Positions 23,874 to 35,752 are shown, counted from the stretch's first letter. The stretch: DNA of 64,000 bases from Conchocele bisecta (GCA_029237695.1 CM055265.1:217423679-217487678); one strand, 5' to 3'. Notes: generated by a model from the sequence alone, not told the origin. Program-made: numbers and translations.

Positions 23874-24603
23874 ATGACCATAGCGGCGGCGACCATGTTG
23901 CAGGTCGAGTCAGTGGACCCCCCGCGGCAGGACCAGCACCAGTCAGGAGGCGGACAACGCGGCTCCCGGACCAGCTATCACCACCCACACGCCAAGAACC
24001 ACAGCCGACTCCGGGGCAGTAAGGCCGAATCTGCGCAACAGAAAGAGAATTTGGGCGCCAATGACCCGTTCGAGAAACATTTCCTATCTGTGACCACTAC
24101 GCCGCCGCCCAAGGGCGACCATGTGGGCCGGTCGTCGTCGTTCAGGAACGAAAAACAGAAACCGAAGGTGGCGAAGCGCGACCCGGACCTGTCGTCGGTC
24201 GGCAACTACTCGAGCGTGCCCAACCTGCTCTTCCCAAAGGATGACATGCTGCTCGATGTGACGAATCACGATAATAAGGACCAGCCCTTGAGGCGGGTTC
24301 GCTCGTTTAAAACCACGCCTAAAGGCGGCGTGCTCAATCGGGGAGACTCGTTTCGCAAGAAGTCGTCGAGTCGGAACCTTGCTAAGGGTTCCACGGTGGA
24401 GAACGGCCAGGACTCGCCGAAAGCTGCGCCGGCGGAGGCGCACGGCGGGGGGCGCGAGTTTGTGTGTGGTCCCCAGATCGTGACGACGTCGATGCCGGCG
24501 TACTTCCGGGTGCAGTTGCTGGGGGCGCCGGGCTGCGGGAAGACGTCCATCACCAACCAGTTCATGTCCTCCGACTGGGCGAACGCCTACGACAGCATGA
24601 ACG
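23874..24603 (+). CDS. RGK-family small GTPase (Rad/Gem/Rem-like), coding exon 1
   Basis: First coding exon of a Ras-related GTPase of the RGK group. In animals these proteins act at the inner face of the plasma membrane, inhibit voltage-gated calcium channels through the beta subunit, and affect the cytoskeleton. The ATG at 23874 is the first after an in-frame TAA at 23787-23789. The exon encodes 243 residues plus one base. Residues 1-210 are a low-complexity polar extension. It has a basic, serine-rich stretch at about residues 140-168 (RRVRSFKTTP, RGDSFRKKSSSRN) that resembles the 14-3-3 and kinase sites of RGK proteins; this functional reading is inferred. Residues 217-225 form the G1 P-loop GAPGCGKTS, preceded by YFRVQLL as in Rad and Rem. 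The exon ends AACG|GTGAGT, a strong donor with phase 1. Base composition is markedly GC-rich compared with the surrounding DNA. Any 5' non-coding exons cannot be seen. The exact paralogue (Rad, Gem, Rem or an invertebrate RGK) cannot be decided. Confidence 0.92.
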
Positions 24604-24751
24604 GTGAGTGGCACATTGACTAACCCGAATTTTCTGTCTGCAACATCGGTCAAGTCGCCTTGCGTTACAGACATAACATGCGGGTTAGGCATTGACAACA
24701 CCGGGCCTCATCCTTATATTTATCCGATGAAATCGAGGAAACGCATACGTT

Positions 24752-24969
24752 GCTGTGACTGGAGACATGGGGATTTTTGGGATTTGTGACAAATATAGCT
24801 ACCGATCAAATAGCACTCTCTTGTAGGCCGATAACGATTAATTTTGCTTTTAGAAACATGATGGAATGGCGGAGAGTGCAGATCCTGACCAGACTGTGTG
24901 GATGCACATACTGATCCGGATCTACATTGATCGCAGAATCCATAAGTCCCATTTCTCCAGTCACATCCA
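24752..24969. mobile_element. MITE family H, full copy
   Basis: Inverted ends GCTGTGACTGGAGACATGGG and CCCATTTCTCCAGTCACATC. The interior ACCGATCAAATAGCACTCTC and TGGAATGGCGGAGAGTGCAG is shared with copies at 21.2, 26.7, 31.9 and 61.6 kb. It lies just inside intron 1. Confidence 0.75.
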
Positions 24970-25138
24970 CACATGAAATATGAGGTCGTCAAGCTGAGCC
25001 TGATAAAGTGTTATCCAAAGACACCAGCACGCTATTCAATTCATATGTAGCGTGTTATGTCCGGGAATGGCAGTGTTGTCATCGAAATGAACTATCGCTG
25101 GTTTGTTCGAGTTGCGTAATTTCAGTGGTTAGTTAGTT

Positions 25139-26146
25139 TCAATCCGAACAAGATAGAAGCGATGCTCCTAACATTAAGACAACTTGATCGACCTTTAAAC
25201 TTAATCTTTCAGAACACGTCCATAACCTTTGTTGACGATCATAAGCATCTTAGTGTAACACTGAGAAATAACGGGAAATGGCATATACATATTCCAAATA
25301 TAATAATTAATTCGACTACGAGAGTATTTGGCATAATGCGTAGTCTAAAATTTAAGATAAGCAGGCAGTATTTAAGCAAAATATATATATATCTTATATG
25401 AGACCTATACTACAATATGCTTCATCAGTCTGGAATGGGTGTACAGAATATGAAAAGGATTCGTTGGGGAAAATATCAGAATGAAGCCGCGAGAATAGTA
25501 AAAGGATTAACACGGTTAATATCACTCGATAATTAACGCAAGAAGTTGGATGGCAACTTCTATCTGTTCGACGTAGCATTCAAAAGCTTTCGATCATGTA
25601 CACAGCCAACAATAATCAAGTACCTAGTTATATTTCTAACCTGATTCCACCCACTGTTAATAATATACATGTAGCTCGTTACAATCTTAGGAATCAATTT
25701 GATTTAAACGTCCCTACTGCACGACTGGAAGTATACAAACAATCGTTTATACCATCTTCGGTACACCTCTGTAATGAAACTGACCCGTTGCTAAGAAATG
25801 TAGATAGTCTTAGAAACTTCAAAACATCATGCGTCCAACAACTATATACTCAATATAATACACCACCATATTATTTAGAAGAGATCGATTGTTGTCAGTT
25901 ATGCATGTAAGAATTCGAAATAATTAATTTTAATTGTGATCTTTCCAATAACCATATCAGAGAAACTCACTACTACGAATGTAGTGAAGTTGTAGAGCAT
26001 GCAGAACATTGCTTCTTTGAATGTAATAAATATCATGCGCAGCGTCTAATTTTACGCCAGTCATTGCGACATTTGTATCCTCTAAACGCGCATATGCTTT
26101 TGCATGGCATACCTGAAGAAAATAATGTGCAATGTTGTTATTTTTA
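25139..26146 (+). pseudogene. Non-LTR (LINE) reverse-transcriptase C-terminal fragment
   Basis: Degenerate 3' part of a non-LTR retrotransposon second open reading frame. In order it shows FVDDHKHLSVTL (the usual HLGVTL motif after the RT palm), SYMRPILQYASSVWNGC, NEAARIVKGLTR, EVGWQLLSVRRSIQKLSI, NLRNQFDL, and a C-terminal zinc-knuckle-like ECSEVVEHAEHCFFECNKYH. This is the thumb-to-tail arrangement of jockey/CR1/L2-like elements. Reading changes frame near 25395, 25490, 25530 and 25900, with stops between, so it is inactive. The catalytic FADD part is missing and the copy is 5'-truncated, as is usual for LINE insertions. The 3' end is not marked by a clear tail; the region to about 26540 may be its untranslated part. 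Confidence 0.8.
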
Positions 26147-26639
26147 AAGCTGTATAAGATTATTTTAAAACAACGAAAATATTTGAGTAACACCATTGGT
26201 GGATGCCTGGGACGCAAGCTCTATCTGATGCTTTCCATTTGCCAACATCATCCACTACCACCTGCTAATAACGAACACTGAAATCAACTGCAGTACACAT
26301 CTATCGATGAATTAGTTTATATAGTATATGTACATAGTGGCACATAACTCTTTCATTCTTTCTCCCAATCTCCTCTAGCTCTCACTGTCCACATTTTCTC
26401 TCTCTTTCTATCTCAGTTTTCATTTCGTACATTATGCAAATATATATATACCGCATGATTATTGGTATGTACCCATGTACATATACCTGTATACTTATCG
26501 CTATTGCTGTTAAATTGATGTATTGTTGTAATACTTAGTTTGTTACCTCATATACCTTTTGTATTGTCAAACAACATAACACGAGCTTTGAAGCTTTTTG
26601 TTTGTGTTACTCTATGGTATGTGCTAGTATTTATCCCGT

Positions 26640-26882
26640 CCACACAGTGCGTATGTGCCGTGATATTCTGCCAATACGACTGCGTATGAATTAATATGTC
26701 AGCCAGTGCATCCGCAGAGTCAGGATCATGATCTACACCGTCCACCATTATCAATGAAACTCCCGTCATGCTTATTACAAGCAATATAGATCGCCATCAG
26801 GCTACATGAGTGTGCCATTTGAACAGGAGCTACGCTGTTCACAAATCCCATAATTCACATTTCCCCAGTCACTCGGTCACAA
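26640..26882. mobile_element. MITE family H, diverged copy
   Basis: Contains CCAGTGCATCCGCAGAGTCA, AACTCCCGTCATGCTTATTA, ATCGCCATCAGGCTACATGA and the end TTTCCCCAGTCACTCGGTCA, in family H order. It is joined on the left to a family I-like piece (ATTTATCCCGTCCACACAGT). The left terminus is unclear. Confidence 0.55.
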
Positions 26883-27457
26883 CTCATTGCCCACATTCAC
26901 CGTTCCAAGCCACGTTTAGTAGTCACGGTAGTCACGTTTAGGTTTGCAATTTAATTATTATGAATTCTGGGGTTTTGTTTGGGTTTTATTGGTGTTCATG
27001 TTCTATCGATTCTTTTGGGACCGTATACTATACATTGAGTGCACCTTTGTATTTGGTGTAAGCTAAGCTGGTCTGTAGTTTTCATCTTAAGTTAGTACTT
27101 CATTGTCACTTATGGGACCTGCTGATTCCCTTCGTATGCGAGGAGCATGTCGTATGCATACCTCGGTTGCAGTTCTCATATATGATGCGACCAGAACAAA
27201 AATGTCGGGAACGAATGTTAAAGCAGGAAAACTACATAGTACCTCACAGGCATATTTGTCACAATTGTAATAACTATTGTCGAACGAACTAGTGTATATG
27301 ACTATGCTGGGGAGGTCATGAGTTAGGACTACTAACGTTTAACAATAGTCCTTTGGCGGTGAGGCAGCAGAAACCGAATGTCGAATGCTCCTCGTAATGT
27401 TTTCTGTTTTATTAGCACGTTCAGAATTATCACAGTTACTATACTTGGCTATACATA

Positions 27458-27534
27458 CAGTGGGGTCAGCGTGTAAGTGCACACACGAACGAACACGACA
27501 GGTTCGTGCGTGCATTTACACGCTGACCCCACTG
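27458..27534. mobile_element. Tiny palindromic MITE family N, copy 1
   Basis: 77 bp, inverted ends CAGTGGGGTCAGCGTGTAAG and TTTACACGCTGACCCCACTG, flanked by TA. A second copy lies at 48369-48455. Almost the whole element is arm. Confidence 0.85.
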
Positions 27535-27979
27535 TACATGCATATTAATAACATTCTACGTTTGATCTGCTGGCTACGTTTAGCTTTCTACCTGTGTCAT
27601 CGCCAACATGGGCTAACATTGTACTGTTCCTGCAGGTAGCGCTACGCTGAAATAAACACGGTAATGATGAATAAATAATACATCCTATTCCATGCTATTG
27701 TTATTCGTTTGAAACTAAAATGTTGGCTCATCGAAGTAAGTAAATAATTCAAGAGTGGAATGTACCCGTTCAATAACAGACGACCAGAATCACCGTATAC
27801 CCGTATTCGGACGACGCCATGACCAGCTGTTCACCCGTATGTACGTGCGACAAATACGACACTCGTCGCGATTAAGCAATTACCCCCGCGTGCCGGCGGT
27901 CCAAACCGTAACATCGAGTAACCAACGTTCACTGGCGTTTATCATGTGACTCTTTTTGAAAGAAAGAAAAAAAAAGTAA

Positions 27980-28170
27980 TACTGGTGTGTTTGACGTGGA
28001 GTATTTTATATGTGTATAGATATACTGGGTGGATACTGGTGTGTTTGTCGTGGAGTGTTTCATATGTGTATATAGATACTGGGTGGGTACCGGCGTGTTT
28101 ATCGTGGAGTGTTTTATATGTATAGAGATAGTGGATGGATACCGGCGTATACGTCGTGGAGTACGTTATA
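27980..28170. repeat. Four copies of a 53-bp unit
   Basis: The unit contains GGTGTGTTTGTCGTGGAGTG, TTTCATATGTGTATA and GATACTGGGTGG, with increasing divergence to the right. No gene. Confidence 0.75.
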
Positions 28171-28524
28171 TGTGCAACCTCCTAGACTGGCGCCTCCATC
28201 GCCAATTGATGCGACTAATGAGCCCAGAGTAATGAGCCTTCAGGACACGGCGCCCCGCCACAAACTGGGAGTACCAACTCGTTTACCAGTCAACTGCCGC
28301 GAGTCATTCAATTTCCTCATGTTGATCCGACTATGTTCTCAGAATTTTTTCAAACCAAGGATCCGAATTAAATAGAGGTTTTACCATGAATCGTTGAATC
28401 AGTTTCAACCAATCATACTGGAAAAAAGTGTAGAGTATCTACCCGACTCCCCTCCCGGACGCACGCACTGACACGGATATGTCTGTCACGGATGGCTGGT
28501 TCTCAGAATGGTTTCCAGTACGTC

Positions 28525-28812
28525 GTGTGATCTGACGTGTAATTCAGTACGCCATGTGATAACGTGTCATTCAGTACGCCATGTGATATGACGTGTCATT
28601 CAGTACGCCGTGTGATATGACGTGTCATCCAGTACGCCATGTGATATGACGTCTCATTCAGTACGGCATGTGATATGACGTGTCATTCAGTACGGCATGT
28701 GATATGACGTCTCATTCAGTACGCCGTGTGATATGACGTGTCATTTAGTACGCCATGTGATATGACGTATCATTCAGTACGCCATGTGATATGACGTCTC
28801 ATTCAGTACGCC
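28525..28812. repeat. 29-bp minisatellite
   Basis: About ten copies of GTGATATGACGTGTCATTCA then GTACGCCAT, with CTC/TTC and GCC/GGC variants. Each unit contains the word TGACGT.TCA, close to a CRE/AP-1-like palindrome, but there is no evidence that it is regulatory. Confidence 0.92.
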
Positions 28813-28911
28813 ATGTGCTCGTGTAGTCATAAGTCACAGCCGTGTCTCTATGTCCCACACATGTCCGTCCGAGCACTCGATGAGACAATGCCGCGTCCGC
28901 CAGCGTTCCTA

Positions 28912-29110
28912 GGGCCGTTTCACTAAACTTCCTACGACTAAAATGTTCGTAAGTGCAAATTTAGGATCGTCTGTAAATTTAAATTGATGAATTTACATTT
29001 ATTGAGATAGGCTGCATATGCTATGCTCAATAAATGTAAATCCAATAATTGTTTACAAGAAAACATTGTTAATGTGAAATTTACAGACGATCACAGTTTT
29101 GCAATTACGA
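28912..29110. mobile_element. MITE family F, copy 2
   Basis: Left end GGGCCGTTTCACTAAACTTC then TACGACTAAAATGTTCGTAA; interior TTGAGATAGGCTGCATATGC and AAACATTGTTAATG. The right terminus is not recognisable. Confidence 0.65.
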
Positions 29111-29995
29111 TTATTTTGATCGCAGTAAATGTGAACCGTTAGTTCTTGGCTCTAGACCGGCACTTACCCATATATACTGGGTGCCTTTTGGACATCGGTG
29201 TTTTCAATCATCGTGTCCGTCAGGGCCGTATAGGTTGCAGGTCGATACAGTTGTAATCTCGGTGTGTACAGTTTATTTTTACGCATTTGTTTCCTTTTGG
29301 GGCCGTACACCGCTGGTCGCGGAGAGCATGCGTGTGGCTCGCTGATGACCATGGATGTATGCGTACTATGGATGTACTACTTTATATTGGTGTCTACATT
29401 GGGATCAGTGTTCTCTATTATTACCGCTCGTACTCGCAGACCGGCCTGTAATGTATACGTTTTGTGTGGAGGAGCTATTGTTCCGAAGGTCGCCGAACAG
29501 GGCTCGGTCCTAGGACATGACAATGTCAATTACGCTTGTTCACATGCTAGCAAAGGAATACCGTCATGTAAATGGCATGTAAGAGAAATACCGAAGAATG
29601 CCAGAGATCATGAGCTGGCCAGGGCCAGCATTAGTCAGTTGTAGATAGGATCTAAACATGCCAACAATGCTCAGTCTCGGCAATAACACGTGTATCCCGG
29701 GACGTACATGGGTGAGTAATGTACCTATGTACCGGGGTCAGTTCGGGTTCAACAATACTCGGCACCGAGCATTAAACGGGTTTGTTGTCGTTGTTTACCA
29801 ACCACAGGCTCATAAACCAAAACGGACCTATAAGTATACGAGCGTACTCGGTAACGTCGAGTGTGTACTAACCAGTAATTATCTGCAGCCTCAGTGAATC
29901 ACAACATCAACATTAATTACATTGCTACTGGGTACGAACGTGTGAAATGCCAATGTAACGGCACGTGCTTAGTTATACCGGTAATCAACGGGGCT

Positions 29996-30260
29996 GGACT
30001 TTTCCAAGTTTATATCCCCGATAAATTCCACAAAAAGGCCATTCATTCCTTATAATTCCAGCATTTGCAATAAATTCATAAAGAAAATGTGTTTATTTTC
30101 CGTTTTCTTAAGAATTATTTTAACTGCGCCTCACGGTTACGGAAAGTAGTTCGGCATGGAGTTTACTGGGATATAAATGTTGGACCGAGACTTGCTACGG
30201 ATCAATCAAATGTTAGGGAATTGTGTAAATATTTTTGTGCTGGAATTATTGGTTGGTGAC
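29996..30260 (-). repeat. Family J, single-arm copy
   Basis: GGACTTTTCCAAGTTTATAT, AAAAAGGCCATTCATTCCTT, GAAAATGTGTTTATTTTCCG and TTAACTGCGCCTCACGGTTA match, in reverse order, the family J block at 40922-41300. This copy lacks the big hairpin seen there. Confidence 0.78.
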
Positions 30261-30454
30261 AGTTTCTTATTTTGTAGTTTATATTGTACATTATGTTTCG
30301 AATTCTGCCATGTGATGCTCTGGCGTGGCGTCAATAATTCCGTCCTCACGTGGGCAGCCACGGGTATGTTTGTATGTATCATCACATCTTTGACACATTT
30401 CTGGGTGTTGTTTCTGTATTAACACAGTTCGTGTGCAATGTATGTGCATGAGGA

Positions 30455-30660
30455 TGTGATATAGAGAATAGTAAGTTAGTGCCGTGAATGGGAACAAATA
30501 TCTGGCAATGCTTAGGAAACTGGATGGGCGAGGTTCTGGCGTATTCATACGCAGTGATTAGGTCGTATTGACAGGATATCAAAAATGTTTCACGGCACCG
30601 TGTTTCACGGCACATACACACTGTGTTGACGGGATAAAAAATAAGTTAGATCACGTTTGT
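30455..30660. repeat. Family I, copy 1
   Basis: GAATAGTAAGTTAGTGCCGT, ATCTGGCAATGCTTAGGAAA, TTTCACGGCACCGTGTTTCA and GTGTTGACGGGATAAA are shared with 61814-62097. The halves are arranged differently from that copy. Confidence 0.7.
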
Positions 30661-30738
30661 CCGCATGTACGAGCGATAATCTGTTCGCTAAGGCTCGCGG
30701 ATTATCTACTCGTACATGCGGACGAACCGTGATGTAAC
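30643..30738. mobile_element. Foldback element
   Basis: Left arm AAGTTAGATCACGTTTGTCC, GCATGTACGAG, GATAATC; right arm GATTATCTACTCGTACATGC then GGACGAACCGTGATGTAACT. The loop contains TTCGCTAAGGCTCG. Confidence 0.78.
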
Positions 30739-31083
30739 TTATACGTAGTTGCTGGGTTATATCATACCTGTCTCTGTATTACGGAACAATGGCTGGTGTC
30801 TGTGTATATCGCTGGTATACTGGAAACACGAGTATTCTGGAGATTTTGTATGTATTCACAGTAAACATACATGTTGCTATACCATAAATTTATACGCGAT
30901 TTATTTTGAGTTTAGGTTGCCTCGTTGTGACTCCGACACTCCCAAAACCACACCTGCAGTAATTGTCTCTGTTCATTTAATACTTCCACATAACAAGTAT
31001 TAGAATATTGGTGATTAAATAAGTATTTTTGTCGAATCCCGTTCTCGCTACATCGGAATTTACTGACTTGTAGACTATAAATA

Positions 31084-31246
31084 CAGTAGAACGTCTCTAA
31101 ACCGGACACCCTGGGGGGTCCCCAGGGTGTCTACTTTAGAGATGTTCCACGGTAAATCAGACATATGACTATGCCAAGGTGATTTGCGAACTTGAACAGG
31201 AATTATCATCATATATATACACACCATGTCCGGTTTACAGAGTATG
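31084..31246. mobile_element. MITE family G, copy 3 (decayed right end)
   Basis: CAGTAGAACGTCTCTAAACC then GGACACCCTGGGG, followed by a short palindrome (GGGGGGTCCCC) and GTGTCTACTTTAGAGATGTT. The far end TGTCCGGTTTACAGAG is degenerate. Confidence 0.6.
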
Positions 31247-31590
31247 TCTATGTTTACGGTTGGACATGTATATTTGTATTGTCCGGACACGAGAAGCGCC
31301 CCTAGCGGACACCCATGGAACAGCTGTTGTTGTTAGACGGTAGCCGTGTTTCCATTACACGGCCCAGCATGCGTCGTTATCTCCACACTAATCTAATTTA
31401 AGGCCTGAATAGCAGTGGAATTACTTAGCAATTCTATATGATCATCTCATACATCACGCGCCGTCTGAGAGGGCCGCCAAGTGCCGACGAGTACCGTCCT
31501 TGGTGGAGTTGTTCAGATTATTGAACCCGACATGTAGGTGGAAACTTGTAGCAGAAGTGAAGCACGTTAATGCGTGAAGTGAATTTATAG

Positions 31591-31806
31591 AACATTTCGT
31601 ACGAACGTTTTTGTCGTAAGAAGCTTAGTGAAACGGGTCCCTGTTCGTAAGTGCAAAATTATGATTTCACATTAGTAATGTTTTCTTACAAACAATTGTT
31701 GGATTTAAATGTATTGAGTATAGGTTGCATATGCATATGCATAGACCATCCTAAATTGGCACTTACGAACATCTTAATCGTATGAAGTTTAGTGAAACGG
31801 GCCCCA
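31591..31806. mobile_element. MITE family F, rearranged copy 3
   Basis: Both outer ends read as family F right termini (GTCGTAAGAAGCTTAGTGAA on the left, CGTATGAAGTTTAGTGAAAC on the right). The interior CTTACAAACAATTGTTGGAT and GTATAGGTTGCATATGCA is normal. It is probably a deletion or inversion product. Confidence 0.6.
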
Positions 31807-31852
31807 GGTGTTTATGTGACAACAACTCGTTAAATCTCGAGCTCATATGTGG

Positions 31853-32195
31853 CCGCGACTACTGGATAAATCGGGATTATGTGATGTGTGGCCAGTGTAG
31901 CTCCTGATCAAATAACGCACTCCCGTAGCCTGATAACGGTCTATATTGTTTGTTATAAGCATAACGGGTGTTTGTTTCATTGATTGAATGGTGAACAGTG
32001 CATATCCTGACTATCTCACTGTACTGTATAAATTTCACATAATATGGCAAAAACATGTAATTTGTTATAAGCCAAATAAAATATATTGTATTGTATTGTA
32101 TTGTATTGTATTGATCAGACTGTGCATATGCACAGGCTGATCGGGATATGCACCTGTCGCAAAACCCACAAGCCTCATTTCTCCAGTCACAGCCA
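31853..32195. mobile_element. MITE family H copy interrupted by a LINE tail
   Basis: Family H interior (GCTCCTGATCAAATAACGCA, TCCCGTAGCCTGATAACGGT) and right end (CCTCATTTCTCCAGTCACAG). It is split at about 32010-32113 by AAATTTCACATAATATGGCA, TAAGCCAAATAAAATATATT and a (TATTG)n tract. That insert has the polyadenylation-like AATAAA and simple-repeat tail of a non-LTR 3' end. Confidence 0.65.
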
Positions 32196-33215
32196 CATAA
32201 TTATCTGAACTGCCACGGCAACAAAAGGTTTATTCAGTTGTTCGCCAGTGTAGACGCTGCTCAGCCAGCGCACGAATACATGATGTTATGGGCTGGAGGC
32301 CTCAATCGAATAAACTAGTGTGAGTTGAATACAGCCTGATACGATAGGACGTGTTCATTCAAGGCAGATATGAAGTTTCCCCTAACGAAGTAGCGAACAG
32401 CGTAGACATTGATTGGACTGCGCAGATGTATTACAGCTACACTGGTTGTTATATCAATAAACCAATTTTTCATGACACGGCATACATTCCAAGAGATAAT
32501 TTCCATTTTCCAATTAGCCAGTTTCACAGTAAGCCATGTCGAAAATATTCGGAATTGTTAACTGATCATGCTTGTAGTTCCGGTATAAATCCTACACGTG
32601 ACACGACAGATTGTCCACACGTGTAGCATCATATCAACATGTGGACACAGTGAGCTCAACTACACGTTGTCGTTGTACCTTGTTCCGTAGGTTGTGGGTG
32701 TGTCTGATTTACTGGAGTCATGATGTCCGGCCGAAACGTGACTTATCATGAAGCCAGGATTTAACATTTTAAAATCCCTTTCATGGAACTTCTTAATATT
32801 TCACCTCTGTATTCCTATGATGATCCTCCAACATTCTGTGACGAACCCAAGGCACGTCAGCCGCATGGTAACTATCCGTGATATGTGTACGACCCTAGCG
32901 CATGTCTTTGTCAATGTAACCGACTATTTGTCGTGCTAAGGACCCATGCGGTGGGTATTCCGTTAGCCATCACTAAATGGCACACTTAACGTTTACTGAC
33001 AACTATGCGTGATGTTAGTGTTTGCGTTTACCTCGATGACGTATAAGAGATAAGATAGAACACAGCGGTGGCCTTTAGATAGTCTGCTGCCACGTACTTC
33101 CAGTTTGTTACAAACACGTGGGTGTTGTTCCCGCCACCATGTACGAGAGCCCGGCATTGTGGGACTACAGGTGACCGAGATCACAACTTAGATAGAGCAC
33201 ACACGTATAGTTATA
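32196..33215. other. No gene seen
   Basis: Unique-looking intronic sequence. The short open frames have no recognisable domains. Confidence 0.4.
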
Positions 33216-33431
33216 CAGTGGAACCGCTCTAAACCGGACGCCCTGGGAATCCCCAGGGCGTCCGGTTGAGAGAAATTACACTGTGATTCCGGCACAGGAA
33301 CCACTCTAAGACATATACATGTACTTTGCAATCACGAACATACATTATCTCCGGAGATACATGGCAATGATACCCATTAATGTTAAACACACAGCAGTCG
33401 TCTGAGTGTCCGGTGTAGAGAGGTTCCATTG
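33216..33431. mobile_element. MITE family G, copy 4
   Basis: CAGTGGAACCGCTCTAAACC at the left and TGTAGAGAGGTTCCATTG at the right. It has a GGACGCCCTGGG.CCCAGGGCGTCC hairpin near the left end, and interior TTGCAATCACGAACATACAT as in copy 1. Confidence 0.75.
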
Positions 33432-33469
33432 TCGCTGGGTACGGCTGGACATGGCAGCTACGCCGGTCT

Positions 33470-33978
33470 CAAGGTGTATGATCACGTGGTACTAACAACA
33501 ACAACAAGTACTAAAATTTCCAAAATCCATTTTATTCAAAGTACGTATTCTTTTATAGTGTCCCTATTACGTATCGGATGTTGATAAAATATGAAATATG
33601 GCACATCAAACGCGTCTGCATTTGGTGGTCTCTGTATTTTGATGAAATATGGCACATCAAACGCGTCTGCATTTGGTGGTCTCTGTATTTTGATGAAATA
33701 TGGCACATCAAACGCGTCTGCATTTGGTGGTCTCTGTATTTTCGCCCAAAAACTTCTGTCGTTTTTGCGAAGAATCGATTTCCGTGCCTCCGACACGGAA
33801 ATCGATTCTTCGCAAAAACGACATGAGTCTGTGCCGAACACCAAATGCAGCTCATGAAGACGCGTTTGCTGCGCCATATTTCATCAAAATCCGTTGCATA
33901 TAAAGGAAAATATCAAATAATACTTACTTTGGAGTGGGCGACGTTGTTGTTGTTGTAACCACGTGATCATGCACCTTG
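33470..33978. mobile_element. MITE family C, copy 4, with internal triplication
   Basis: Full element with the usual ends. Just left of the core a 51-bp piece of the arm (GATGAAATATGGCACATCAA, ACGCGTCTGCATTTGGTGGT, CTCTGTATTTT) is present three times in tandem, from about 33597 to 33743. Because 51 is a multiple of three, long open frames result; they are not genes. Confidence 0.9.
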
Positions 33979-34308
33979 GGTCTGTAGTAGTACTGTATAT
34001 TACAATCAGACATAGCGCTGGTGCGTGATGGGGGTCCGTGAACCAATATCCAGCGATTATAGCGGCATGCCTCGATCATTTCTGTGATTGCTGGCTCGTA
34101 TTTCGAGCGGCGGTTCTGTAACGTTACATGCTAGTGTCTACCGGCTGGTTGTGAGCTATTCTCAGCAGCTCGCAGCTGGCGCGGCTAAATATAGATCAGG
34201 AATAAACAGCCAGCCGCCATGCATACACGAACACCGAAGTTGTTGCTCTCGTTAACAAGGGCATCGTTATCACTAAGCTAATCCCCTCGCTGTGCCTTTC
34301 AAACAAGG

Positions 34309-34425
34309 TGAACATAACTTGGGCGGTCATGTGCGTCATGTGCAAAACGAAGCAACATCCCTAGACACACAGTGTGGCCAAATAGTATCATAATCGGTGA
34401 AGCGGTTCATAAGTTAATGAAATGT
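34309..34425. repeat. Family Q copy
   Basis: ACAAGGTGAACATAACTTGG, GTGTGGCCAAATAGTATCAT and GTGAAGCGGTTCATAAGTTA match the block at 16850-17108. Confidence 0.55.
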
Positions 34426-34556
34426 GTTACTAGCGAAGGCACGCACGTACGTACATTGACTAACGTCTTGCATGCCCCTGTAGTAGACAGTTAGTTGTGT
34501 ACAAAACGCCTCAATCGCGGGTCTACCCAACCACTGATATACCATTATGTCACTGG

Positions 34557-34944
34557 CAATGTGCATGATCACGTGGTTACAACAACAACAACGACGGATG
34601 AAAGTGTTGAAAGCTCGTCCACTCCAAAGTAAGTATTATTTTATATTTTCATTAATATGCAACGGATTTGGATGAAATATTGCGCAGCAAACGCGTCTTC
34701 ATGAGCTGCATTTGGTGGTCAAGGGAGTTCGGCACAAGCTTGCGTCGTTTTTGCGAATAATCGATTTCCGTGTCGGAGACACGGAAATCGATTCTTCGCA
34801 AAAACGACAGAAGTTTGATGCGCCATATATCATCAAAATCCGTTACGTAATAAGGACAATATAAAAGAATACGTACTTTGAATCAGATGGATTCTGGAAA
34901 TTTCAGTACTTGTTGTTGTTAGTACCACGTGATCATACACATTG
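34557..34944. mobile_element. MITE family C, copy 5
   Basis: Ends ATGTGCATGATCACGTGG and CCACGTGATCATACACATTG. The core is GAATAATCGATTTCCGTGTC facing GACACGGAAATCGATTC. The right arm lacks the GGTGGTC block, so it is slightly shortened. Confidence 0.85.
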
Positions 34945-35752
34945 ACTGGGTGCTTACAGAATGGTAACAGGGGATCACTATTGTATGCCCTGCATATACT
35001 GGCAACTGCATTCTCTTCTTACGTGCATGGTAAAAGGTAATTCCAACATTACTAAAATTCATGGCGCGGATGTCTACACTCAACAAACCCATTTACTAGT
35101 CGAGCCTGAAATGGCCGCCAACGCCCTTTGGTTATCTCTGTTGGAGACGTTTATGTCCTCGAATCTACCGATCCTTCAAAATAAATGATTTGTCAGTACC
35201 GTTATATCTACCAGCATCAAGTTCATGACGCAATACATGATTGTGTGTATCATGCAGACTGACAGTTTAACTTTAATAATAGCTTTACAAATAGCACAGA
35301 TGTACGTTTTATTGCATACCATCGACAGCGATACGCCTGTTGGATAGACGTTCAATTATTTTAATGGGTAGAGTCACTAGAGTGTAAGGCAGCCGTATGT
35401 GTGTAGGCAACATCTGTCAGAACTATTCAGAATAAGTTTGTATACCGAGAGTATTGTGTGGACATGTTCCATTTATCTGTCGATTGTATTTAACCCCCTG
35501 ATAATGGTACAGTGAGTATATGTGGACAGTAAGTCCAGCTCATCAGTACCACTCGGGGGGACACGTGTATGGTATCGGACAAATGATGCCGACAGTATAC
35601 GGTGACCTACGCTACAAGTACTACTGGTAACTATGACGTCGTGCTGTATCTACCGGCGTTATATTATATCTACCGGCCCTATATCTCTCTTTATACCTCA
35701 ACCATTGCTCCATGTAGCATAATACAATGGGTTGAATAAATGCTGTTTATAT
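34945..35752. other. No gene seen; seed of the 15-bp repeat
   Basis: Two isolated copies of the word TATCTACCGGC at about 35647 and 35668 match the unit of the satellite that starts 1 kb to the right. Otherwise nothing was recognised. Confidence 0.45.

Noticed and set aside
29264..29644. 126-codon open frame on the + strand
   Set aside because: Starts at a GTG rather than ATG, has no domain and no splice context; treated as chance.
33536..33903. Several open frames with FRVSDTEIDSSQK, ADAFDVPYF and similar repeats
   Set aside because: They are translations of the family C palindrome and its 51-bp triplication; equivalent frames occur in every copy.
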